From Mermis nigrescens (taxonomy: Eukaryota > Nematoda > Enoplea > Mermithida > Mermithidae), in assembly GCA_036768485.1 (NCBI GenBank), contig JAVLUZ010000157.1, positions 15,689,877 through 15,753,876 of the forward strand: a stretch of 64,000 nt of DNA. Reading direction: 5' to 3'. The notes under the pieces are model-generated. The model saw only the letters and a program-made list of their open reading frames with translations. It was not told the DNA's origin and did not search any database. Position numbers and translations under genes: made by a program. Shown here piece by piece: positions 50,301 to 62,300 of this stretch. Numbering within the stretch: the stretch's first letter is position 1; every line of letters begins with the position of its first letter.

Positions 50301-53300
50301 ATTTCCTAGGAAACATAAAGCGAAATGAAGGTCGGAAATTCATGAAAATCAATTTTTTTGCAAAAATGCACTATAATGATCGTAACCTTACATGATCTTG
50401 GGGAGGGTGTTTCATACCCCAGAAAATTTTCATCCTCCGCAAAAATTTTTTCACCCTCCTTATAATTGGCGATTTTTTGAAAGTTCCCAAAAAAATTTCT
50501 AAAAATTTGTAGAAAAGAAGCTGTTGTTTGGTAACACCCATACATGCACAGTATTGGAATTCTGGGAGGGGTGAAAACCTAAAGTGCCTTTTTTGGGCCC
50601 AAAAATGGCCGGTACGCGTTAAAAACATCGTTTTTTGGCGTTTCTGACGATACTTCTAGAGCATGAAATCATGAAAAAATTTCAAAAAAGGCGAATGAAT
50701 TGACCAATATATCGCTTAAAACATGAATATATGGCGCGAAGCGCCAAAATTTGGCAATTTTGAGCAAATAGATAGCCAAAAACCCTTAAATGACACTTTT
50801 TCTACCAATTTTCAGGTGAGTTTAGGAAACTTTTGAAAAATCGCCAATTCTGGGGCGGTGAAAAACTTTTTTGCGGGGGTGAAAAATGATTCTGCGGGGG
50901 GTGAAAACCCCCTCCAAACCTCCCCCAAGATCATGTATGGTAACACCCGATTTTCTTTTCGTAAATTATTCGGACATATCAGAAATAGATTGATGGAATA
51001 GCCAGACTGCTTGAGGATTCATGATGGCTCCAGACATAAGCCATGTCTAAGCAGTGGGATGCAAATTTCTTCGCTCGCTCTGCTCGATGCATCCGAATAA
51101 TCAGGCTTAGCTAATGTCTCGATACCATCATGAATGTGCATCACTAACCTTAGCCCTAAGGTGAATGAGAGACAAGGAACAAAACGTTATTACTTACTTG
51201 CATAATTATGTCGAGCTAAGAATTTTCATGTATTCTATTGACAGACGTCTGCTTTGCACTACCGAAAAAGTGAACATATTTGGGAAGACTGTACTTTCGC
51301 CCTCGCTTAACCACAGTTGGGAGCAGACATGCACGTGGGCGTTTGGGGGTCTGAACCCCAGAATGGAAAGAATAAGGCAAAATGAAGGCTAAAAATAAGA
51401 GCTTTTTAAATCGACCATAAATTGTGTAATAACGAAGGTTTAGCGCTGGTTAAGCACTTATACCAGTTTCTGAGGTCATTTGGCCCAAAAAAGCTCAAGC
51501 TTTGGGACCCTCAGACCGACTGACCCCCTCCCTTCCAAGTCGGCCATGCTGAGCACCTATGGTCGGGAAGGTTGCACGGTAGGGAAGGTTGGATTTCTTT
51601 GTAATTACATTTAGATATAAACTTGATTAGTCTGCAAGGCTGCACGATCGGATACTCTGCAGTCGGAAAGTCTGGACTGTAGCGATAGCTCATTCATTTT
51701 TTACTCATTAATTTATTGCAAGCTACGTATTTGCTTTAAGAAACTTCGTTGAAACATTCAATATTTTACAAACATGACAAGGAGAAAATTCTAAAAATTT
51801 CTGAACATGAAAAACTGATGTAATGATTGAAAATTTTATAAAATATTTGCATCAAATTATATTCAGTAGTAGTAGAACAATGTGATATTTTTCTATGAGA
51901 AAATAATCCAGGAAACTTCCGGAAATGGAATTCTTGACATCTGACAGTTCTGCCGTGAAATACCGGCTTCAAATATCATTCGTATTTGATTAGAATTTTT
52001 ATTTTATGCTCATGGTCATTTTACATTATGTTTATTTTATACCATAAGTTCTCATATTTTTAGTTGCTTGTCACATCGACAGTGCCTTGTTTTCGAAGTT
52101 GCTTTAGACATGGTCAAATCGTATTTTTACGCTGGAGGCAATGGATTGAAGCGTGGCTTCTTAGAGAAATGTACGAATTACCAAAACTTAAAATACGCTT
52201 TATCTCTGTACACGCAAACTACGGACCAACTGATAAAAACATTCGTCGACTCGCAACGAGAGCAAGGTAGATCATGCCAAGTTTCCATTAGCAATGTTTT
52301 TTTTAAATCATCAACAACTCGCTATTTTAATTCATTGAGCAAATAAAATAAGCTTGAACCCGCCATTCTGAGAAACAGGCCAAAAATGTAGGAGTCGAAT
52401 TCTGCAATAATTTCGATTAAAAAAGGTTAATTTTTACATTCAAAAGCTATAGAGGATTAACCTTCTGCCACTCCCAGCGGTGTCTTTGTAGGAACTGTGT
52501 ATTCTCCTTTAAACATTCTGATTCCGAAGACCATACATGATCTTGGGGGTTTCAGCCCCCAGAAGAAGTTTCCCCCCCCCACAAAAATTTTATTCATTCC
52601 CCCAGAATTGGCGATTTTTCGAAAGTTCTCAAAAATTTTCTAAAAATCTGCAGAAAAGATGCCTTTTTAAGTGCTCTCTAGCTATCTATCTGTTCAAAAG
52701 TGCCAAATTTTTGGCGCTTCGCGCTATTATACTCATGTTCTGAATATATTTTGTCCAATTTGTTCTGACTTTTTTATTTTTTTCAAAATGTTATTATGTT
52801 TTTATGCTCTAGAAAGATAGAGCATCGTCAGAGACGCTGAAAAACGATGTTTTTGACGCGTACATACCATTTGTGGACCAAAAAGGCACTGTATAATTCT
52901 CCACTTCCCCCAGAATTCTCATGCTGTGCATGTAAGCCGAAGACCCATTCTTTATAATGATTGTACGGATTATAAAAAGCTTGCATTTTGTCAAAATATA
53001 CCGAAGTTAAATAAGTCGTCTGTTTTCTAATTAGTAGTGTATTGGTAATCGTGCAATATCTTGAGAAAATAATTAAAAAATTAGCCTTAATTCTTAATTA
53101 ACCTTTTGAAGGTTATCTGTACGGTTGTTTTATTATGGACTCAATCAGAAGAAAGACGCACGTAGAATCAAAATGTGTCCTTGTTTCAGCAAAATTATCT
53201 TAGAGCTCATTGCTCTTCTATATTCCTTTTCATTTTTAAATTTATATAAACTGCGAAACGTCTGCTACGCATACATGATACCAGCTTATTCAATCCTCGT

Positions 53301-56300
53301 GTTTTAATAAGTATTCCTGTATTTTTCGTTATGGTAGTGAACTGCGTGCTTAGAACGTGTAATAGAATATGCAAAAATTGTCCCCAAAACGACTGACGAT
53401 CATTGATGAACACCATGACCGGTTGGGGGGTTAGTCAGCAAGAGCGCTTTAAGAGTCAGAATGGCCTCAAAAACTAGAATAAATACTAAAATAGTCTAAT
53501 ACTACGTGATTCCACAGATTCTGGTCCATTTCAAGCAGTTTTCCATAAAATTTTGATTCTATTCCTTTTCTGGCCTTCATCTTGCCTTCTTTGTCCCAAA
53601 AATTTTTCCCTTTTTCAAGTCCGAAACCCCACATACATACATGTGCTCATGCCTGTTATCATTCGCAGATGCACTATCGCAAGATGAAGTTACTGGAGAG
53701 ATTAGTGTTCAAGCAGATCTTTTCACTCATCCTGGAACGGGAGAGCATAAAGTTACTGTGAAAGGTGAGTCATTTTAGAAATAACTTGATGATAAGAAAA
53801 GCTAGAACCGGATCTTAATCAGCTATCGTAGTACGTGTGGCGGTATTTTTGCATGTGTCTTTGTCCATAGCGCTGCCAGCATACTCAGGCAGCACAACAT
53901 TCTGACATACAAAAAGAAGAAATGTGGAAAAACGTTAAACATCGAAGCATCGGTTAAAACCTTTTTTTCCAATATATCTCGCATTTAGCATTATATAGTC
54001 GCGAAAAAACGAAAAAATGTTTGGTTAACCAAGCTTAGCCTGCTCTGAGGTCTGCTTGGATTCATGGCCAAAACCTCCAAGCACTATGTCTGTGTTTGCT
54101 TTTTAAGTTTTAGACATCGAAACAATTTATTAGTTTACCACTTCGCTTAATTATTCGGATAAATTGAAATATGCAAATTGAGTTAGAAGCTGACACACGC
54201 TTTTGAAACTTAAACAATCGATTCACATCACAATACAGAATAACTTCTTCCGTGAATAATCCGATAGGTTGAACATTATCTCAATCTTTTGCTGTTGTAG
54301 TGATAGCTGCCAACGACTTACAATGGCCGGTTAGCGTCTTCAGGCCGTTCGTAGAAGTTTGTGTTACCGGACCGCACTTGGTGTCGAAAAAACGCATTTT
54401 TACGACGAAAAGCCGATCGAATACCTGCTCCCCCAAATATAATGAAATGTTCGTTTTGTAAGCAGACGCTAAATGCTCAAACTTTTTATCCTTTATTGTT
54501 TATAGCATACACTGAAATTCTAATTATCTTTGGTTGGACCTTGTTGATCCCTCTTCTCCGTGAAATCTGTTTTCTTCCTCTACGATTAATCAATATCTCT
54601 CCCACACTATTTCGTGTCTCTTAATCCTGCATTATTGCTCACCCGTTTGCAATGTTGAAGAAAGAAATAATAAAAGTAATTCGTATCACTGTATAAAGTA
54701 AAAAGAAACTGGCATCTCAATGTAAAATTGACCACAACAAGTCAATGCGAAATTGTAAACAAAAAATGTGTGTCTCAATTGATTTCAGGATGCGCTTCTG
54801 CTCCTTCGAGGCTCAACTACCGCAAAATTATGTAACTCTTGCAGTTTTCTATATCTTTAATTCAAGTAGGTATGGGCATGTGAGAAATCTTAGCGGTCGC
54901 AGCAGATCACGATTCTGCATTGAATTAATTGTCAGTCGGTAAGAATACGTGCTGCTCATGCCCAAACATTAATTTGAATTATGATATGAATATTATTATT
55001 TATTATGATATAAATATTACAAAGAAAATTCATGTGAAATAGGATAAAGTTTTTAGCGCCGCGATTTTTTCTCATGCAATACAATCAACTGCGTACAATC
55101 CTGATTTGTAGTTTAGATCCCGTATGCTAGGATTTTTTGAAAAAAGGGTTTTGGATACGGGAATCAGCTACTCTCGATCGAGAAATCAACTGCTTAGAGT
55201 AAACAAAGTGTATTGATTACCGATGGCTTCTTATAAAAAACTAGAGTTATCGTCGCATTTGTGTGTCTTCATAGAAATTATGGATCAAGGAATATGCTCC
55301 TAAAAGAGCTTTCTTTATTTTGTATCCAAAATATTGTCCAAGATGTTGAATTCTAAAAATTGTGTTCGTGAAGTTGATTTAGAAGTTGTTTTCAGTATTT
55401 AATGAAAAGCTTTTGTCTTCAGCTTACTGGGGAATGAAGAATACCCTGAACACTACGAAATAATGTTCCGTGTTAAGGACTACTGCTTCGCCAGGGATGA
55501 CAAATTAGTAGGCATTGGAATAATGCAGATTTGCAGTTTCTCAGATCAGGGTTCATGCGCTTGTTGGGTGCCTTTAGTCAGACGCTTATACTTCGATGAA
55601 ACGGGCGATATTTTGCTGAAAATTTTATTGCAGAGGCAACAGGACGAGATGGCAAGAGAATTTGTCCGCCTTAAGACTGAGTTCAGGTAAGAATATTTAT
55701 TCTTTAAAGTTTTCCATTCGCTGGAATTGAGGAAAGGGATTATTAGCCCTTCCGAAATAAAGAATGGAAACATTTTTTCGACAATTTTTAAATTTGAGCG
55801 AAAATTTTATGCAGGTACACTAAATGAGATTGAGTTCCATAATTTCAAATGAACTCAAGAAAAGGTAAAAAGGGAATTTAGAAATTGATGAAAGCCGAAG
55901 TTTTCCTTAATAAAGTGCTTTCCGTTCGGAAATTCTGAATTTCGATAGTTTTTACTCTATTTCAGCATTTTTTAATTTGATTTTTTAAATTTTTTAGTCA
56001 TTCAATTTTCAAGTGTTCAAGTTATTTAAATTTCAATTCCAATCCCAATCTTCGATTTTTTAATTTCAATTTTTAATTATGCAACTACGCTTACGTGTCA
56101 CGAATAAGCAAAAAACAGGCAAATCGAGAGATGTCTTGCAGAAAAAAGTAGAGAGCAAAGTACCTGCTTATTATTAAAAACGAATTGAGAATTTCAAAGC
56201 GTTATTTTGAGAAACAGCACGATTGGAAAAATTCAAAAAAGTTGCCTTCATTTTAATCAAGCAAATGTGTTCAGCCGTACCAGGAGCATAAACTTGCAGA

Positions 56301-59300
56301 GTTGGCGCGATTCAGTTATTATTCTCAAACCTTTATTTTCCATAAAATATGAAAGCGATTGCACAAATCAACAAACGATGTGATCAGCAAACTAATTTTT
56401 GATTTCCAGTTAGGAAATTCCCGAAATAGGCTTAAAAATTAATATGCGTTCTACATATTTACATTTACTAGCAAAGAAAAATGCTCTCATGGAACAAAAA
56501 GGAAGAACATAATTGGAATTACGCTTAATTAAAGAAACAAAAGGAGGGGACTAGGGAAAAGCCACCTATGCCTGTGAAAATTGCATGAATCTGCTAAAAA
56601 TTGAAATTCCGCCAAAAAAGGCATAAAATCGAAGTATATCCTGCGGCCTCTGAAAAAACGTGCCTTCCCATAACATTGTTCAATGAAAAAGAGATTTTGA
56701 AGAAACTTTGATGCGTGTCAATAACCGATGTAGTTTCTTATCAATATTAAATTTTTCTTTCAATATATGAGTAATATTAAATTAATCGTCAAAACCTTGA
56801 TAAATAGAATATGACAAGTACAACATGTTGTTAATTGCAGCCCAATAGCAATGCATGTCAGCTAGTGTGAAAATGCACACTATGTCGTTTCAAAATCAGT
56901 AATCGCTTCTTGTCAAGGAATAAGCTATTCATGTTATTCGTTTCTACGGCAGAGGCGCAACTCCCTTCAGCAGGCTGCTCATTATAATTCGATCTGCTCA
57001 TTATAATTCGATTTTTTGCATTTTTTTAGCAGAATTTTAATTTTTAGCAGATTTATGAACTTTCACAGGCATGGGTGGCTTTTCCATAGGCCCCTCCTTT
57101 TATATTCTTAGTGATGTATAATCCTAAGTATATTCGTCCTTTTTGTTCCATCGGGGCATTTTTCTTTGCTATTACCCTACTTTTAATTAGCAAGATTTGA
57201 GTTAACCAGTCAGTAAACACTTACGGTAAACGCCACAATAATGGCAGCAGTCCAAGGACGCAGAAAACAATATTCGTTCTGAACATCAGCATTATCTTTT
57301 TTTAAACAAGACAACCTTGTCTTATTTAAACAGATCAAATGTTTTCAGTGTTAACTGGATGCAACTACTGGGTGTAAAGAACACCTACACTCGGATTCAT
57401 AATCCTGACGTCACGGAGAACATTTTGAAAAATGAGCTTCTGCAACGCTCTGGGACTAGAGCTAATTTTCAGTGTCAACACACAACTACTGGGTGTAAAG
57501 AAAATTTACAGTCAGATTCGTTACCCTGACCTATGGGGAATGTTTTGAAAAATTTAGGTTTTGCATCGCTCTGGAAGTAAAATAAATTTGTAGTGTAAAC
57601 TTAACACCTCAAAAATAATTGAATAGTGTAAACTTTGCACAACTACTGGTATAGAGAAAACTAACAGTCCAATTCGTAATTCTAACGTTACATAGAACAT
57701 TTTTAACAGAATTAAGCTTCCGCATTGCTTTAGAACTAAACTTAATTTTCAGTGTAAACTTTACACAAGCATCGAGTGGGAAGGAGGTTTCAGCCGGATT
57801 CATAACTTTGATATTGCGATAACATTTATGAAAAAATTAAGTCTTCTCAATGGTCAGAAGACAAATAAATGTTAGATGTAAACCACCTTACACCACTGTT
57901 GAGTGTAAACAAACGCACCTAAGTGACGTGTGACGTTTGACCCTTGGTACATTTTTAGACTTGAGATCATGCCGAGACTCATGGCCGGAGAAGTTAAGCC
58001 CGGTTCAGAAGTCAAAATTGGCGATATCGCCGACATTGCCGACTTTTTTCCCGCTTCAGAAGTGCCCTAATTCTCCCGATTTTCAGTCGGCGATATCGCC
58101 GATTTTCCCGATTCTTGTCGGCGATATCGATATTTTCCCGATTTTAGTCGGCGATATCGTCGACTAAAATCGTAAGAATAGAAATCCATCCTATTTTCTT
58201 ACGATATCGCCGACTTTTAGTGCATTGAAGTATGCGTCAATGCAATATACGTAAATGCGCACATTGTATGTACATGAAGGTGTGTTATGACACAGGTCAT
58301 TTTTAGCGGCGCTTTTACATAAAAACTCTACATATGTATTTATAGCTTTAAACATGCCACGAATTCTAATTTGCTAATAGATACTGAATTTATTCCTACA
58401 CTTGCAAGTTTTTTCTTGGATTCTTTTGTGAATCATGAAGTAGAGTCTCGCTCTAATCTCAATGAAAGATTAGTTGGATTAATCCACGAACATCCTTATT
58501 TGGACATAAAATGATAATGAAAATTTAATATAAAATCGCGCTAATGCAAAATGGAGTAAATGAAATATAAATGAAGCATGACAATCTTAAATTTCCTAAG
58601 ACGTGTTTTAAAAAACATACATGAGCCAAAAATTAAAAAAAACACTTAGTGATGCAAAGGCTTTTGGGAACTAATGCTTAGGTGCATACATACCTACCTG
58701 TGTCAAAGCTGAAAAGACAGCGGTCTCTGCGATGTCCAGATTGGGATGTGACATTGCCGATTTTTCCGACTTTCCCGATTTTTCGTCGGCGACATCGCCG
58801 ACTTGCCTGACTTTCCCGATTTTTATCGGCGATATCGCCGACATTACCGATTTTTGTCGGCTATGTCGGCGATTTTCCTGACTGAATCGGGAAAATCGGC
58901 GATATCGCCGACTTTTACTTCTCAACCGGGCTTTAGCAGAGAAAACCAAGACATAAACATGTTTAACATCACCAATTTTTGACTTTACACCTTCCAAACT
59001 AGCTCAATATTGATGTAAATAAATACAACTTGCAGTGAAGTGTATCCCCTAGAGCGTACTTTATCATAGGTAGCGCGATAGGGCTACCTATGATATACTT
59101 GGCCACCCTTTTTACTTATATGTTTATCACAGCGAGTGCGAAATTTATGTCTACTCCCTACAGCTATAATGTGATACATCTGGGAGGTGCGGTTTTTTTA
59201 AAAAGATAATAAAAAAATTCGCTGCCGTTGTGTTTTTGTTTTTCCTTACAATCAATACCGACTGTGTAAAGAACGTGTAAAGTTTTTGTGTAAAGTTATA

Positions 59301-62300
59301 ACATGTAACAGTTTTAGACGGTTTTTTCCGTGGCTTGTGAACAGCTCAGTATCAATGCCTCGAACAATTTGATGGTTTTGACTTGTAGAGGAAGGAATGC
59401 TCCAGATAACGCTTTTTTTATTTCGTGTTGGTTCTCGAATAGGAGTGTAAAGAATGAATATATGGGGGTGGGATAGCACATTTTAGTCGAGTTTTCGACA
59501 TGTTTATGTCTGCCAGCAACTCCAGTCATGATTCCAAAATTATGAGTCCAAAAAAACTTTCTGCTTACCAGCAAACTTTTTTGCACTCAATACGGAGTTT
59601 TTTCAGGGGTTTTAAGGTTACACTCTAGTGAGTGGATGATGTAAAAAGAGGTTTTGTCTAAGATTTCTCCGCCAACTTCTCCGATTATAAGTTGGGACAA
59701 GTAAGATATGATAAAAATAAATTAAGTTTTAAGGGCTACATATCGCAGCAAACTGCGTTTGAAAAAACGCAATATCGAATTATTTATGGGGGTGTAAAGT
59801 TCGAAATCAGAGGTGTGACATTGGGCAAAAAACACGTTTTTCCTTATTCTGATTGGTAAATATCTCAAATATTTACGGAACAGAAGGATTTCACACACAA
59901 ACGTATTACGATTCATAGGCTACAATTTAGCCCAAACCGAATTTCTTTTCACTCAATGGGGAGTTAGGTCAGATTTTTAAAGTTTGCAATGTGGTGGATG
60001 ATGGAAAAATACGTTTTTGTCTCTTTCTCTATTCGCCAATTTCTCCGATAAGGAGTCGGAATCATTCGAATAGAAAAAATAAAGTACTTTCTGAGGGGAC
60101 ACGTCACAGCGAATTGTGTTTAATTACATCGTTTTTGAGCTTTTTCAGGGAATGTAAAGTCGAAAATCAGGGGCTTTAAACGTGTTTCTGTCTTGTTTTT
60201 TTGCCAACTTCTCCTGTTGTGAGTCTGAAAATGGATCGCGTTTGTTTACACTCAACAGTGGTGTAAAGTGGTTTAATTACTTTGCATTGTGATGTGAATC
60301 GATTTTTTTCATAAATGTTGATTACTATATCAGACTAATGTCAGAATTACGAATCCGACTAAAATCGTCTTTGCACGCGGTGGTTGTGTAAAGTTTACAC
60401 TGAAAATTGACTTTAGTTTTGGCATTGCAGAAGCTCAATTTTTTAAATGTACCATGTAACGTCAGGATTACGAATCTGAGTGCAAGTATCCTTTACACCA
60501 AGTATTTGCATAAAGTTTATGCAGAAAACATTTAGTCTGTTCAAATACGGTAGGGTTGTCTTGTTTAAAAAGATTATGCTGATGTTCAGAACAATATTGT
60601 TTTCCGCGTTCTTGGATTGCTGTCATTATTGTGGCATGTTACCGTATGTGTTTACTGACTGATTTACTCAAATCATGCTAATTGAAAGTAGGGTACTAGC
60701 AAAAAATGTTCCTATGGAACAAAAAAGACAAATTTACTTGGGATTGCGAATTATTAGGGATGTTAAAGGAAGGGACTGGGAAAAAGCTCCTATGTATATG
60801 CCTAAAGATGCAAAACCTATAAATAATCAAACCTTCTCTAAGCAGCGCAAAAAATTGAAGTACATTCTTCTTTAAATAATCTTCAATGCTTCACATAAGA
60901 GTGTATAAACGTAATCTTAAATGTACACTTTTGTAAATTGCTTGCAAGTTGCAACGCTGACTTGCTTCGTATTGTGTTAATAGAAAACTAAATGCAATTG
61001 TATTTAAAGGTGTTTTATTTCGTTATCACGAGCATTAACTATAGCAAGCAAACATAGCGTCGATTGTGCAATCCCGAGTATATTCGTCTTTTTTTGTTCC
61101 ATCTGAGCATTTTTCTTCACTATTCTGTATTCTATTCGTCTTATCCCTACTTCTAAAAGGGACGTAGACGTATTTTTCCAATCCTCCACCAGATTGTAAA
61201 CTTTAAATCTGAAATTAACTCTCCATTGAGTGTTAAAAAATTCGGTTTGTTTCAGCTTGTAATGCTTGAGTCGTGGTACGTTTACGTATGAAAAATTTTT
61301 GTTCCACATCCTACTGGAGATATTGCTAAATAAAAAAGGGAAGAAAAAGTGTTTTTTCACCCCATGTTACACCCCTGATTTCGAAGTTTACACTTCCACA
61401 AGTAACTCAATATTGAGTTTTTTAAACGCACTTTGCTGCGAAAAATCGTCCTTTGAACGTACTTTTTTATTTCATTCGACTTGTCCCGACTTATAATTGG
61501 AGAAGTTGGCGGGGAGACAAAACCTATTTTTTACACTATCCACTGGATTGTAACTTTAAACCCCTGTAGCTAACTCTGTGTAAAGTTTAAAAAAGTTAGC
61601 TCGAAAATCGAAAGTAGGCCTCGAGCTGTAGTCTTGGGACTATATAACCGGAGTTGTTGGTAGACAAAAAAGAGGCCAAAATGTGTTTCTTCATCCTTAG
61701 ATTCTTTCCACTCTTTGCACTGCCCCTCCGAGACTGAGTCACTTTTCGAAAAAATGAAAAAAGGTTTTGAGCTTACTCATTTATCTACAATTAAAAAAAC
61801 AGACTGAACAGAATGCAAAACTGAATTAGGGAAGTCGTTTGACCGATCAAAATTTAAAAAATAATGTTATAATGTTACAGTAAAACTTTTCACGCTCTTT
61901 ACACACCGAAGAGAAGTGTGAAATAGTTGTCTCGAATTTTTCTATTATTTATCTCTTGAATAAGCGCACCTACCAGATGTGTGCCGTTGTAGCTGTAGAG
62001 GGGGTGCTCAGCACACCTGAGCGTGGGGGTATGCACCCCCATGAAACTAAAATACCCCCCCCAGAAATCGAAATACCCCCCAGAATTCAATTTTGTTTTC
62101 TCGTTTTTTTCGCAATTTTTTGAAGCCAATGGATAGTGCTCGATGAGAAACGTCGGAAAATGGTGTTTTTTCACCAAACCACCATTTTTAAGGCAATTTT
62201 TTGACGTTTGGAAAATCTTGCACACCCCATCCCAGAATATTCTTGCTGCCCACGTATGGTGCTCAGGTGTCCGGGGCGCTCAAGCATATTACAGGTTAAC

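Larger units (their letters stand above)
48756..52063. other. unc-13 intron(s) between exons 20 and 21, hiding a missing microexon
   Basis: Phase 0 at 48755 and phase 2 at 52064 do not fit, so at least one small exon (about 23-32 nt) must lie here. I could not place it. The region includes repeats at 50385-50945 and 51310-51565. The 89-codon frame at 49847-50116 has no family resemblance. Confidence 0.6.
56440..61640. mobile_element. 'gtgtaaa' element, large inverted arrangement interrupted by foldback element 6
   Basis: The left part (about 57045-57960) is inverted relative to the right part (about 60240-60900). For example, the block aagacaaccttgtcttattt at about 57308 faces the related gtagggttgtcttgtttaaa at about 60550. 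Both carry gtgtaaa/tttacac subrepeats with acgaatctgag blocks. The right part starts at about 59145 with the same head as 12545, and continues to an inverted segment at 61010-61640. The small ORF segment occurs four times here in alternating orientation (56463 +, 57195 -, 60675 +, 61130 -). No recognised transposase. Confidence 0.7.
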
